The notes under the pieces: generated by a model
Seen by the model: only the letters and a program-made list of their open reading frames with translations
Database searches by the model: none
What the model was told of the DNA's origin: nothing
Shown: in pieces, positions 43,400 to 52,900 of the stretch
How positions within the stretch are numbered: the stretch's first letter is position 1
How the letters are laid out: each line of letters begins with the position of its first letter
Source: Pelomonas candidula
GTDB lineage: Bacteria > Pseudomonadota > Gammaproteobacteria > Burkholderiales > Burkholderiaceae_C
DNA length: 64,000 nt
Reading direction: 5' to 3'
Assembly: GCF_043555985.1 (NCBI RefSeq)
Contig: NZ_JBIGIC010000012.1
Coordinates: 1-64,000 of the forward strand
Position numbers and translations under genes: made by a program

Positions 43400-44152
43400 A
43401 TGGACCTGAACCACTCCCCGCGCTGGATGCGCTACGCGTCGCCGGCGGCCTTCTACCCGCTGGCCGGGCGCCTGCAGCGCATGTTCGCCATCGCCGCCTT
43501 GCTGCTGACGCTGGCCGGGCTGTGGGTCGGCTTCTTCATCGCACCGACCGATGCCCAGCAGGGCGAGGGCTACCGCATCATCTTCGTCCACGTGCCGGCG
43601 AGCTGGATGTCGATGGTCATCTACTGCGCCATGGCCTTGTGGGCCGGCGTGGGGCTGGTGTTCAACACGCGGCTCTCGGCCATGATGGCCACGGCGCTGG
43701 CGCCGACCGGCGCGATGTTCGCGCTGCTGTCCCTCGTGACCGGCGCGCTGTGGGGCAAGCCGATGTGGGGCACGTGGTGGGTGTGGGATGCCCGGCTGAC
43801 ATCGGAGCTGGTGCTGCTGTTCCTGTACCTGGGCTTCATCGCGCTGCAGGCCGGCATCGACGACCCGCGCCGCGCCGACAGGGCCGGTGCGGTACTCGCA
43901 CTGGTGGGCGTGGTGAACGTCCCCATCATCTATTTCTCGGTGACCTGGTGGAACACCTTGCACCAGGGCGCGTCGGTCTCGATGACCCGCTCGCCCTCGA
44001 TGGCACACACCATGCTGGGCGGCATGCTGCTGATGGCGCTGGCCTTCTGGGCCTATGCCATCGCCGTGGCCATGGCGCGGGTGCGCAACATCATCCTCGA
44101 ACGAGAGCGGCATACGGAGTGGGTGCGCGATGCAGTGGAACAGCGCTCGTGA
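43400..44152 (+). CDS. ccmC: Haem exporter protein CcmC
   Basis: A 250-residue inner-membrane haem-handling protein that loads haem on CcmE. It has six transmembrane helices and the periplasmic tryptophan-rich motif WGTWWVWD, with flanking histidines (FVHVPASW, LHQGASVS) as likely axial ligands. It follows ccmB after four bases. Confidence 0.96.
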   Translation: MDLNHSPRWMRYASPAAFYPLAGRLQRMFAIAALLLTLAGLWVGFFIAPTDAQQGEGYRIIFVHVPASWMSMVIYCAMALWAGVGLVFNTRLSAMMATALAPTGAMFALLSLVTGALWGKPMWGTWWVWDARLTSELVLLFLYLGFIALQAGIDDPRRADRAGAVLALVGVVNVPIIYFSVTWWNTLHQGASVSMTRSPSMAHTMLGGMLLMALAFWAYAIAVAMARVRNIILERERHTEWVRDAVEQRS

Positions 44153-44312
44153 GTTCTTCCTGATGGGCGGCTACGCCTTCTATGTCTGGGGCAGCCTCGG
44201 CGCGTGCGCGGTGGCGATGCTGGCGGAGCCCTGGCTGATAGTCCGGCAACGCCGGGCCATCGAGCAATCGCTGCGCGACCAGTTCGACGCACAAGCCGGC
44301 GAGGCGCCATGA
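44130..44312 (+). CDS. ccmD: Haem exporter protein CcmD
   Basis: A 60-residue single-pass membrane protein: a short N-terminus (MQWNSAREFFLMGGYAFYVWGS), one helix and a basic cytoplasmic tail (RQRRAIEQSLRDQ), typical of CcmD. It starts 23 bases inside ccmC and ends coupled to ccmE (ATGA). Size and position identify it. Confidence 0.9.
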   Translation: MQWNSAREFFLMGGYAFYVWGSLGACAVAMLAEPWLIVRQRRAIEQSLRDQFDAQAGEAP

Positions 44313-44737
44313 AGGCCTACCAGAAGCGCCTGGCGTTCGTCGCCGTCGGCCTGGCCGCGCTGGGCATTGCGACCGCGCTGGTGCTGAACGCGCTGAACAG
44401 CAATGCGGCGTTCTTCTACACGCCCACGCAGGTCGCGGCCGGCGAAGCGCCCAAGGACCGGGCCTTCCGCGTCGGCGGACTGGTGCGCCAGGGCTCGCTG
44501 CAGCGCCACGAGCTGACCGCGACCTTCGTCGTCACCGACACCGCCCGGGACGTGACGGTGGCCTACACCGGCATCCTGCCCGACCTGTTCCAGGAAGGGA
44601 AAGGCGCCGTGGCGCAAGGCCGCTTCGACGACCAGGGCCGGTTCGTCGCCACCAGCGTGCTGGCCAAACACGACGAGAACTACATGCCGCCCGAAGCGAA
44701 GCACGCGGTCGATCAGGCCGGAAAGACACAGCCATGA
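44309..44737 (+). CDS. ccmE: Cytochrome c maturation protein CcmE (haem chaperone)
   Basis: A 142-residue periplasmic haem chaperone anchored by an N-terminal helix (about 9-30). H121 in LAKHDENYMP is the histidine that binds haem covalently, with Y125 nearby. Family strands FRVGGLVRQGS and YTGILPDLFQEGKGAVAQG are present. Start coupled to ccmD. Confidence 0.96.
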   Translation: MKAYQKRLAFVAVGLAALGIATALVLNALNSNAAFFYTPTQVAAGEAPKDRAFRVGGLVRQGSLQRHELTATFVVTDTARDVTVAYTGILPDLFQEGKGAVAQGRFDDQGRFVATSVLAKHDENYMPPEAKHAVDQAGKTQP

Positions 44738-46689
44738 CGCCCGAGCTCGGCCACCTCGCGCTGATCCTCGCCGGCCTCGTCGCGATGGTCCAGGGCACGC
44801 TGCCGCTGATCGGCGCGCACCGCGGCCAGCAGGGCTGGATCGCGCTGGCGCGCCCCGCGGCGCAGACGCAGTTCGTGCTGGTGCTGTTCGCGTTCGGCTG
44901 CCTCATGCAGGCTTTCCTGGCCAACGATTTCTCGGTGCTCTACGTCGCCCAGCACTCCAACTCGCAGTTGCCCACGGTCTACCGCGCCGCGGCCGTCTGG
45001 GGCGGGCACGAGGGCTCGCTGCTGCTGTGGCTGCTGATGCTCAGCGGCTGGACCTTCGCCGTGAGCCTGCTGTCGCGCCAGCTGCCCGATGCCATGGTCG
45101 CCCGCGTCATCGGCGTGCTGGGCCTGGTGGCCGTGGGGCTGCTCGCTTTCATGCTGCTCACGTCCAACCCCTTCGAGCGCCTGTTGCCAGCCGCACCGCA
45201 GGGGCAGGACCTGAACCCGCTGCTGCAGGACCCCGGCCTCGTCATCCACCCGCCCATGCTCTACATGGGCTATGTCGGCTTCTCGGTGGCCTTTGCGTTT
45301 GCCATCGCCGCGCTGCTGGCGGGCCGATTGGACGCCGCCTGGGCACGCTGGTCGCGCCCCTGGACCAACGCGGCCTGGATGTTCCTGACGCTGGGCATCG
45401 CACTGGGCTCCTACTGGGCCTACTACGAGCTGGGCTGGGGCGGCTGGTGGTTCTGGGACCCGGTGGAGAACGCCTCCTTCATGCCCTGGCTGGCCGGCAC
45501 CGCGCTGATCCATTCGCTGGCCGTCACCGAGAAGCGCGGCAGCTTCAGGAACTGGACGGTGCTGCTGGCCATCGTCGCGTTCTCGCTGTCGCTGATGGGC
45601 ACCTTCCTCGTCCGCTCGGGCGTGCTGACGTCGGTGCACGCGTTCGCGAGCGACCCCAGGCGCGGCATCTTCATCCTGGCCTTCCTGACCGTCGTGGTGG
45701 GCGGCTCGCTCACGCTGTTCGCGTGGCGCGCGCCCAAGGTGGGCCTGGGCGGTGCGTTCGCGCTGCTGTCGCGGGAGACGCTGCTGCTCGTCAACAACGT
45801 GCTGCTGGCCGTGGCCTGCGGCACGGTGCTGCTGGGCACGCTGTACCCGCTGATCATCGACGCGCTGCACCTGGGCAAGCTGTCTGTCGGCCCGCCCTAC
45901 TTCAACGCGGTGTTCGTACCGGTCATGGTGCCGCTGCTGGTGCTGCTGGCCATCGGACCGCTGGCACGCTGGAAGCAGGCCGACGCGCGCGACATGGCTC
46001 GGCGCCTGCGCGTCGCGGCCGTGCTGGCCGTGGCGGCTGGCATCGCCGTGCCGCTGCTGGCTGGCGGCTGGACGCCGGGCGTCGCGCTGGCCGTGCTGCT
46101 GGCCGTCTGGATCGCGGCGAGCAGCCTGTGCCAGGTGCAGCAGCGGCTGAAATCCGGCTGGCCGCCGCCCAGCTTCTGGGGCATGCACGTCGCCCACCTG
46201 GGCGTGGCTGTGTTCGTCGCGGGCGTCGGCATGGTCAAGGGCTACGAGGTGGAGAAGGACGTGCGCATGGCCGTGGGCGACACGGTGGAGATCGGCGGCT
46301 ACCAGGTCGAGTTCCTCGGCATGCGCGAGTTCGAGGGCCCCAACTACACGGCCCGGCAAGGCGTGTTCTCGCTGGCCAGGGGCGGCCAACGGCTGCGCGA
46401 GCTGAGGCCCGAGAAGCGCCGCTACCACGCCACGCAATCGGTGATGACCGAAGCCGCCATCGACACCGGCTTCACCCGCGACCTCTACGTGTCGCTCGGC
46501 GAGCCGCTCGCCTCCCGGGGCCTCACGCCCGACTGGAGCGTGCGCGTCTACTACAAGCCCTTCGTGATGTGGATCTGGTTCGGCTGCCTGCTGATGGCGC
46601 TGGGCGGCGGCATCGCCGCGGCCGACAGGCGCTACCGGCTGAAGAAGGCGCCGCGTGAAGTGCCTGCCGGCGCCGGAGCACAGGCATGA
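44734..46689 (+). CDS. ccmF: Haem lyase CcmF
   Basis: A 651-residue multi-pass protein that transfers haem to apocytochrome CxxCH sites. The tryptophan-rich WGGWWFWDPVENASFMPW motif, WGGHEGSLLLW and a large periplasmic loop near the C-terminus are present. Start overlaps ccmE stop (ATGA). Confidence 0.97.
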   Translation: MTPELGHLALILAGLVAMVQGTLPLIGAHRGQQGWIALARPAAQTQFVLVLFAFGCLMQAFLANDFSVLYVAQHSNSQLPTVYRAAAVWGGHEGSLLLWLLMLSGWTFAVSLLSRQLPDAMVARVIGVLGLVAVGLLAFMLLTSNPFERLLPAAPQGQDLNPLLQDPGLVIHPPMLYMGYVGFSVAFAFAIAALLAGRLDAAWARWSRPWTNAAWMFLTLGIALGSYWAYYELGWGGWWFWDPVENASFMPWLAGTALIHSLAVTEKRGSFRNWTVLLAIVAFSLSLMGTFLVRSGVLTSVHAFASDPRRGIFILAFLTVVVGGSLTLFAWRAPKVGLGGAFALLSRETLLLVNNVLLAVACGTVLLGTLYPLIIDALHLGKLSVGPPYFNAVFVPVMVPLLVLLAIGPLARWKQADARDMARRLRVAAVLAVAAGIAVPLLAGGWTPGVALAVLLAVWIAASSLCQVQQRLKSGWPPPSFWGMHVAHLGVAVFVAGVGMVKGYEVEKDVRMAVGDTVEIGGYQVEFLGMREFEGPNYTARQGVFSLARGGQRLRELRPEKRRYHATQSVMTEAAIDTGFTRDLYVSLGEPLASRGLTPDWSVRVYYKPFVMWIWFGCLLMALGGGIAAADRRYRLKKAPREVPAGAGAQA

Positions 46690-47207
46690 AGCGCTTCCTG
46701 ATCCCGCTGGGCCTGTTCCTCGTGCTGGCCGTCTTCCTCGGCATCGGCCTGAACCGCGACCCGCGCGAGGTACCGTCGCCACTGATCGGCAAGCCGGCGC
46801 CGGCGTTCTCGCTGCCCACGCTGGGCGGCGGACCGGCGTTCGGCCCGCAGGACATGAAGGGCCGCGTGTGGGTGCTCAACGTCTGGGCGTCCTGGTGCGT
46901 CGCCTGCCGCGAGGAACACCCCGTGCTGCTCGACCTGGCCCGCAGCGGTGTCGTTCCGCTCGTCGGCCTGGACTACAAGGACCGGCCTGCCGACGCGCAG
47001 GGCTGGCTCACCCGGTTCGGCAACCCCTACACGCTGGTCGCGCTGGATGCCGACGGCCGCGTCGGCATCGACTACGGCGTCTACGGCGTGCCGGAGACCT
47101 ACGTCATCGACAAGACCGGCACCATCCGCTTCAAGCAGATCGGCCCCGTCACCACCGAAGTGCTCAACGACAGGCTGCTGCCGCTGATCCGGGAGCTGCG
47201 GCGATGA
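46686..47207 (+). CDS. ccmG: Thiol:disulfide interchange protein CcmG/DsbE
   Basis: A 173-residue membrane-anchored thioredoxin-fold protein with the active site WCVAC and the GVYGVPETYVIDKTG loop. It reduces apocytochrome or CcmH disulfides. Coupled to ccmF (ATGA) and ccmH (ATGA). It is distinct from the TlpA-like protein at 35171-35677. Confidence 0.95.
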   Translation: MKRFLIPLGLFLVLAVFLGIGLNRDPREVPSPLIGKPAPAFSLPTLGGGPAFGPQDMKGRVWVLNVWASWCVACREEHPVLLDLARSGVVPLVGLDYKDRPADAQGWLTRFGNPYTLVALDADGRVGIDYGVYGVPETYVIDKTGTIRFKQIGPVTTEVLNDRLLPLIRELRR

Positions 47208-47665
47208 ACAAGCTGCTGACCACCATGCTTCTGGCTCTGCTCTGGCTGGCGACTGCCGCGCACGCCAACGAAGCCGCACCGCTGGCCGAGGACCCGGCCG
47301 TAGAGGCGCGGCTGCTGCACATCGCCGAAGAGGTGCGCTGCCTGGTGTGCCAGAACGAATCGCTGGCCGCGTCGCAGGCTGACCTCGCCAACGACCTGCG
47401 CCGCGAGATCCGTGCGCAGATCAGGCAGGGCAAGACCGACACCGAGATCATGGACTTCCTCGTCAGCCGCTACGGCGACTTCGTGCGCTACCGCCCGCCG
47501 TTCAACGCGACGACCGGCCTGCTGTGGCTGGGGCCCTTCGCCGCGCTGCTGGCCGGGCTGGCGGGGCTCCTCCTGTTCCTGCGGCGCCGCAGCGCCACCG
47601 CGCCGGCAGCGCTGACCGAAGAAGAACAGCGCAAGGCAGCCGCCTTGCTGGACGGAACCGACTGA
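47204..47665 (+). CDS. ccmH: Cytochrome c maturation protein CcmH
   Basis: A 153-residue protein with a signal peptide (to about residue 22), the redox motif RCLVCQNES and a C-terminal transmembrane helix (LLWLGPFAALLAGLAGLLLFL). It presents apocytochrome c to CcmF. Start at 47204 overlaps ccmG; the longer open frame upstream is a shadow. Confidence 0.95.
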   Translation: MNKLLTTMLLALLWLATAAHANEAAPLAEDPAVEARLLHIAEEVRCLVCQNESLAASQADLANDLRREIRAQIRQGKTDTEIMDFLVSRYGDFVRYRPPFNATTGLLWLGPFAALLAGLAGLLLFLRRRSATAPAALTEEEQRKAAALLDGTD

Positions 47666-48888
47666 TGCTGTCTTTCCTGCTCGCCGCGGCCCTGCTGGTC
47701 GCCCTGACGCTGCTGTTGCTGCTGCGGCCGTGGAAGCGTGCCGGCGGCGACCACCCCACCGTCGATGCGCGCGACCTCGCCGCCCGCGTCTACCGCGACC
47801 AGCTCGCCGAACTCGACCGCGACCTCGCCGCCGGCACGCTGCGCACCGAAGACCACGCCTTGTCGGTCGCCGAGCTGCAGCGCCGCCTGCTGGAAGATGC
47901 CGACGCCCTCCCGGCCCACGTGACGGCGCCCAACACCCGCAGGACGGCCTGGGTGCTGACGCTCGCACTGCCGCTGCTGGCCGCGGCGCTGTACGCCTGG
48001 CTGGGCACGCCCACCGCGTTGACGCCACCGGCGCCACCGCCTGCCGGCCCGAACGTCACCCCGAACGTCAGCCAGGCCCAGGTCGAGAAGATGCTGGCCG
48101 ACCTCGCCGCCCGTGCCGAAAAGAACCCCGGCAACACGCGCGACTGGGTGATGCTGGCGCGCTCCTACCGCCTGCTCGGCCGGCTGCCCGACTCGGCCCG
48201 CGCCTTCGAGCGCGTCGGCGCCGACATCCAGAAGTCCCCCGCGCTGCTGGTGGAGTACGCCGACGTGCTGGCCGCGCTGGCCAACGGCAACCTGGAGGGG
48301 CGCCCGCTGCAACTCGTCCAGCGCGCGCTGGAGCTCGACCCCGCCAACGTGCCGGCGCTGTCGCTGTTCGCCACGGCCGCCCTGCGCCGCCAGGACACGG
48401 CCCTGGCCATCAGCACGTGGGAGAAGGCCCTGGTGCTGGCGCCGCCCGGCTCCGAAGACGCGACCTGGTTGACCCAGGTGCTGGCCGACACCCGCGCCGC
48501 CCGCGGCCAGCCGCCCGCCGCGGGCGTGCCGGCCCCTGCGCCGGAGCCCACCGCCATCACCGGCCGCGTCACGCTTGCGCCGGCGCTGGCCGCGCAGGTC
48601 CAGCCGGGCGACACGCTGTTCGTCTACGCCCGTCCGGTGGACGGCCGCATGCCGCTGGCGGTGCTGCGCGCCCGGGCCGGCTCGCTACCCCTGGCCTTCA
48701 CGCTCGATGACAGCCTGGCCATGAGCCCGGCCGCGCGGCTCTCGGGCGCCGCGCGCGTGCGCGTGGATGCCCGCATCTCCCACAGCGGCAACGCGATGCC
48801 CTCTGCCGGCGACCTGGTCGCTGAAGGCGAAGTGGTGGCCACCGGCTCCCGGGGCTTGAACTTGCAGATCGACCGCGTGCATCCCTGA
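47665..48888 (+). CDS. ccmI: Cytochrome c maturation protein CcmI (TPR)
   Basis: A 407-residue apocytochrome chaperone: two N-terminal transmembrane helices flanking a cytoplasmic loop with VYRDQLAELDRDLAAGTL, then periplasmic TPRs (DWVMLARSYRLLGRLPDSARAFERVG) and a C-terminal beta domain (GRVTLAPALAAQVQPGDTLFVYARP). Start overlaps ccmH by one base (TGATG). It closes a complete ccmABCDEFGHI operon. Confidence 0.93.
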   Translation: MLSFLLAAALLVALTLLLLLRPWKRAGGDHPTVDARDLAARVYRDQLAELDRDLAAGTLRTEDHALSVAELQRRLLEDADALPAHVTAPNTRRTAWVLTLALPLLAAALYAWLGTPTALTPPAPPPAGPNVTPNVSQAQVEKMLADLAARAEKNPGNTRDWVMLARSYRLLGRLPDSARAFERVGADIQKSPALLVEYADVLAALANGNLEGRPLQLVQRALELDPANVPALSLFATAALRRQDTALAISTWEKALVLAPPGSEDATWLTQVLADTRAARGQPPAAGVPAPAPEPTAITGRVTLAPALAAQVQPGDTLFVYARPVDGRMPLAVLRARAGSLPLAFTLDDSLAMSPAARLSGAARVRVDARISHSGNAMPSAGDLVAEGEVVATGSRGLNLQIDRVHP

Positions 48889-49115
48889 CCGGCTTCGTGA
48901 GGGCTGCCTGCCGGGCAAACCCGCAACCGTTGCGTCTGGCGTAAACGTGTCTCGCCGAGGTTGATTGATCGCTCCCAGGCTGGCTCGGAGACTGCGCCCG
49001 CCCGGCATTGGAACCGACTCCAATTCCGCCCGATCACAATGAACCAGGAGAGCGTCGGTGGCAGCGACCGGATAGAGACCGCCGCCTCCGAACGACCTGG
49101 AAGGATGGATCTCGA

Positions 49116-51317
49116 ATGCGTTTGCCGACGACCCTGCTTTTCCTGACCCTGGCCGGCTCCGGCGCGCTGGCCGCACCGGCCGGCGTCGTCGACCGCTTCG
49201 AGATCCTGTCCACGCAGGACGCTTACAACGGCGCCACGCCGGCCGGCGCGGCCGGGCCCTACGTCGTCATCACGGCCATCGTGCACGGCCGGTTGGACCC
49301 GGCCCACCCCGACAACGCCGGCATCGTCGACCTGCCACTGGCGCCGCGCGACGCCGACGGCTGGGTGCACTACTCGACCGATGCCACCGTGCTGCGCCCC
49401 AAGCGCGCGGCGGACGCGCGCCGCATCCTGTTCTACGACGTCGTCAACCGCGGCGGCCGGCTGGGCCAGGGCGTCTTCATCGGCGGCGGCTCGCTGACCG
49501 ACGGCGCAGCGCCGGGCGCCGAGTTCCCGTCGCTGCTGCGCCGTGGCTACACGGTGGTGTGGAGCGGCTGGCAGGGCGACATCGCGCAGACCGGCCGCGG
49601 AGCCTCGGCGGCGCTGGGCACGCGCTTCCCCGTCGCCACGGCTGTGGACGGCAAGCCCCTCACCGGCATGAGCCGCGAGGAATTCATCCCCGACCAGGCC
49701 GGCGGTGGCCACATGCTGGCGCTGGGTTACCCACCGGCGTCGCCCGACGACCGCTCCGAGGTCGCCTTCACGGCCCGCGCCTCCTGGCTCAACGCCAAGG
49801 GCGAGGCCGACTACGCCAGCAGCCCTTCGGCACCCGTCACCGACTGGCAATACCTGACGCGCCCCGACGGCACGGTCGCCGTGCGCTTCACGCCGCCGGC
49901 CGCACTGCCGCTGGCCGGTGGCGGAACCGCGCCCCCCGACGGAGGCACGATCTACAGCTTCGTCTACCGCGCCGCCGAGCCGCGCGTCGCCGCCATCGGC
50001 TTCGCCGCCGTGCGCGACCTGCTGAGCTTCCTGAAGAGCTCGCCCGCCGACGCCCAGGGCCGGCCCAACCCGCTGAACGACATGAAGGCGGCGCCCTGCG
50101 CGGCCGGCAAGGACTGCCCCACCGACCCCGCCGGCAACTTCGACGTGGTGCTGGGCGAAGGAACCTCGCAGTCCGGCCGTTTCCTGCGCGACTTCCTCTA
50201 CCGCGGCTTCAACCGGGCCGCCGACGGCAGGCCGGTCTTCGACGGCCTGCTGGCCATCATCCCCGGCGCCCGCCGCACCTGGACGGCCACGCGCTTCGCC
50301 CAGCAGGGCCGCTGGTCGCGCCAGCACGAAGACCACTTCATGCAAGGCGACCAGTTCCCGTTCAGCTACACGACGCTGACCGACCCCGTCAGCGGCCGGA
50401 CCGACGGGCTGCTGCAGCGCTGCACGGCTGACAACACCTGCCCGAAGATCATGCAGATCGACGGCAGCTTCGAATGGTGGGGCGGGCGGGCCTCGCTGAA
50501 CGTGACCGACGGCGCCGGCCACGACGTCCCCCTGCCCGCCAACGTGCGCTACTACTTCGTGCCCGGCACGCAGCACGGCGGCGGTAGCGGCGTGACGACG
50601 GGCCTGGTCACGCCACCGGCCACTGGCAGCCAATGCCAGTTCGCCAACAGTCCGGTCACGATGACGCCCTTCGAGCGTGCCCTGCTGCTCGCGATGGAGA
50701 ACTGGGTCGTCCAGGGCGCGGCGCCACCGCCTTCGGCCTACCCCAGCGTCGCAAGCGGTCAGCTGGCCGCGCCCGATGCGGCGTCCCTGGGCTTCTTCGC
50801 GCCGGCAGCGCTGCCCGTCACGATCGCGGTGCCCGGCGGCGGCGACGGCGGGCCGACCTCCCTGACCATCGCCGGCGTGGGCCGCCTCAACCCGCTGTTC
50901 GTGACCGACCACGCAGACGCGGTGCCACGCGTCCAGCTGGACAAGCCCTACCGGCTGCTGGTGCCCAGGCTGAACGCAGACGGCAACGAGGTCGCAGGCA
51001 TCGAGACGCCCGAAGTGAAGGTGCCGCTGGCCACCTACCTGGGCTGGAACCTGCGCGGCAAAGGGCACACCGAAGGCGAAGGCTGCAGCGCCTCAGGCGG
51101 CGTCATTCCGCTGGCCGTCGACGAGGCCTCGAGATCTCCTGCCGACCCGCGCCCGCCGCTGTCCGCCCGCTACCGGGGGCGCGCCGACTACATCGCGAAG
51201 TTCAGCGCGGCGACGGATGCCCTCGTGGCCCGGGGCCTGCTGCTCCCGCTGGACGCCGAGCATGTCTTGCATGCCAACGGCGCCAGGGTTTCACCGCGGC
51301 TGCTGCCCCGCCCGTAG
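49116..51317 (+). CDS. Secreted alpha/beta hydrolase domain-containing protein (733 aa)
   Basis: An exported protein with a signal peptide (RLPTTLLFLTLAGSGALAAP). The GEGTSQSGRFLRDFLYRGFN segment looks like a nucleophile elbow (GxSQSG) and later QHGGG, matching the family annotated as alpha/beta hydrolase domain (Abhydrolase_10). Several short cysteine pairs (CAAGKDCP, CTADNTCP) may be disulfides. Substrate unknown. ATG at 49116 is chosen for the signal peptide and AAGGA upstream. The 227-base gap after ccmI holds no gene and presumably its promoter. Confidence 0.8.
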   Translation: MRLPTTLLFLTLAGSGALAAPAGVVDRFEILSTQDAYNGATPAGAAGPYVVITAIVHGRLDPAHPDNAGIVDLPLAPRDADGWVHYSTDATVLRPKRAADARRILFYDVVNRGGRLGQGVFIGGGSLTDGAAPGAEFPSLLRRGYTVVWSGWQGDIAQTGRGASAALGTRFPVATAVDGKPLTGMSREEFIPDQAGGGHMLALGYPPASPDDRSEVAFTARASWLNAKGEADYASSPSAPVTDWQYLTRPDGTVAVRFTPPAALPLAGGGTAPPDGGTIYSFVYRAAEPRVAAIGFAAVRDLLSFLKSSPADAQGRPNPLNDMKAAPCAAGKDCPTDPAGNFDVVLGEGTSQSGRFLRDFLYRGFNRAADGRPVFDGLLAIIPGARRTWTATRFAQQGRWSRQHEDHFMQGDQFPFSYTTLTDPVSGRTDGLLQRCTADNTCPKIMQIDGSFEWWGGRASLNVTDGAGHDVPLPANVRYYFVPGTQHGGGSGVTTGLVTPPATGSQCQFANSPVTMTPFERALLLAMENWVVQGAAPPPSAYPSVASGQLAAPDAASLGFFAPAALPVTIAVPGGGDGGPTSLTIAGVGRLNPLFVTDHADAVPRVQLDKPYRLLVPRLNADGNEVAGIETPEVKVPLATYLGWNLRGKGHTEGEGCSASGGVIPLAVDEASRSPADPRPPLSARYRGRADYIAKFSAATDALVARGLLLPLDAEHVLHANGARVSPRLLPRP

Positions 51318-51344
51318 CGGCCGGCCTGGGCCACGGCGATTGCC

Positions 51345-52136
51345 TCAGAACGCGCTCTTGACCACGCCACCATCCACGCGGAGTGCCGCGCCGGTGGTGG
51401 CTGAAGCCAGCGGGCTTGCCACGTAGGCGACGAGAGACGCCGTCTCCTGCGGCGAGGCAAAGCGCCTGATGAGGGAGGTGGGGCGCACGTGGTCGAAGAA
51501 CTCGGCCTCGACCTGCTCGAAGCTCTTGCCGCTGCCGCGCGCCATGCCCTCGACGAAGTCGCCCACGCCGCGCGACTTCGTCGGCCCGGGCAACACGCTG
51601 TTGACGGTGATGCCCGTGCCGGCCACCGACTCGGCCAGGCCGCGTGAAGCTGCGATCTGGGCAGTCTTGGACACGCCGTAGTGAACCATCTCGGTCGGGA
51701 TCTGCACGGCGCTTTCGCTGGAGATGAAGATGATGCGTCCCCAGTTGGCGCGCTTCATTGCCGGCAGCACCAGCCGCGCGAGCCGCACGCCGCTCAGCAC
51801 GTTGACGTCGAAGAACCGCAGCCAGTCCTCGTCGGGGATGTCCTCGAAGAGCTTGGGTTCGAAGATGCCGAGGTTGTTGACGAGGATCTCGATGCCGGCA
51901 TGCCGGCGCACGACCTCCTCGGCCGCATCGGCGCGGCTCAGATCGCCGGCATGGCCGGCGATCGTCCCGCCCGTCTCGGAACGCAGGCGCGCGACCGCCT
52001 CGTCGACGGCTGGCTGCGTCCGCCCGTTGACGATGACGCGCGCACCTTCCTGGGCCAGCGTGCGTGCGATGGCGTAGCCGATGCCGGCCGTGCTGCCGCT
52101 GACCAGGGCCAGCTTGCCTTTGAGTTGCAGATCCAT
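51345..52136 (-). CDS. SDR family oxidoreductase
   Basis: A 263-residue short-chain dehydrogenase/reductase. The nucleotide-binding motif is GSTAGIG, NNLG follows, and the catalytic YGVSK is preceded by a serine (ISSESA). It probably uses NADP(H) on an unidentified alcohol or ketone. Ends a three-gene operon with the two secreted proteins at 52139-54165. Confidence 0.9.
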   Translation of the reverse strand: MDLQLKGKLALVSGSTAGIGYAIARTLAQEGARVIVNGRTQPAVDEAVARLRSETGGTIAGHAGDLSRADAAEEVVRRHAGIEILVNNLGIFEPKLFEDIPDEDWLRFFDVNVLSGVRLARLVLPAMKRANWGRIIFISSESAVQIPTEMVHYGVSKTAQIAASRGLAESVAGTGITVNSVLPGPTKSRGVGDFVEGMARGSGKSFEQVEAEFFDHVRPTSLIRRFASPQETASLVAYVASPLASATTGAALRVDGGVVKSAF

Positions 52137-52138
52137 GG

Positions 52139-52900
52139 CTATCTCCGTGCTTGGGGAAGGAAGTTGAGGCTGGCGTCGGCGTCGCAGCGGACGGCGCTTT
52201 CGCGGACCTGCTCGAAGGCCGCGCAGCGCCGGTTGCCGGCGGGGTCCTCCAGGTCGGCGTGGGCGACCAGCCGATGCGGGCCCGACGCCCACGGCCGCGC
52301 CGGCGTAAAGCGCCACACCGCGTCGCCCTCGGCGAGGGAAGTCGTGCCGGGGACGCGGCGCCCGGTGGCGTCCACCACGGCGATCAGCGGCTCGCCGGAA
52401 GAACTGATCGGCGCACGCAGGTCGACGACCAGCGCGTCGCGACTGCCAACGCGCGGCTCGTTGAGCTGCCAGCCGGAGATGTCCAGCGGGCGCGACGCGG
52501 CTGTGGTGACCTGCCAGGCCTTGACAGCAGGTGCCTCGACGCCCGTCGGGTCGTCGACCTGCAGGCGAACCGTCTCGCCGGCATGCAAGGCGCGCCCGGC
52601 ATCACGATTGGGCCCGACACCGCTCTTGACCCGCCCCGGGTCCATCAGGACGGTGATGCGGCGCCCGTCCGCGCTCGGCAGCGCAAGGTCCAGCAACGCG
52701 TGCTCGATCTGGCGGCCATCGGCATCGAGCAGCTTCACCCGCTCGATGTCGAACGGCAGCCGCTGCGGCTGCGCGAAGCGCAGTTCGATGCGCAGCAGGT
52801 TCTCGGGCACCGTCGGCCCCGCCGGGTGGATCTCCACGGTGGCGGCCCGTGCCGACGGCAAGGCCGCCAGCAAGGCCGCCGCGGCGAGCCAGGTCCTCAT
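52139..52900 (-). CDS. Secreted protein of unknown function, Ig-like (253 aa)
   Basis: An exported protein with a signal peptide (WLAAAALLAALPSARA). The mature part has two beta-sandwich-like halves; VPENLLRIELRFAQPQRLPFDIERVKLLDADGR and FTPARPWASGPHRLVAHADLEDPAGN resemble bacterial Ig-like (SbsA/CopC-type) domains. Start overlaps the upstream gene as ATGA, so it works with that protein. Confidence 0.7.
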   Translation of the reverse strand: MRTWLAAAALLAALPSARAATVEIHPAGPTVPENLLRIELRFAQPQRLPFDIERVKLLDADGRQIEHALLDLALPSADGRRITVLMDPGRVKSGVGPNRDAGRALHAGETVRLQVDDPTGVEAPAVKAWQVTTAASRPLDISGWQLNEPRVGSRDALVVDLRAPISSSGEPLIAVVDATGRRVPGTTSLAEGDAVWRFTPARPWASGPHRLVAHADLEDPAGNRRCAAFEQVRESAVRCDADASLNFLPQARR

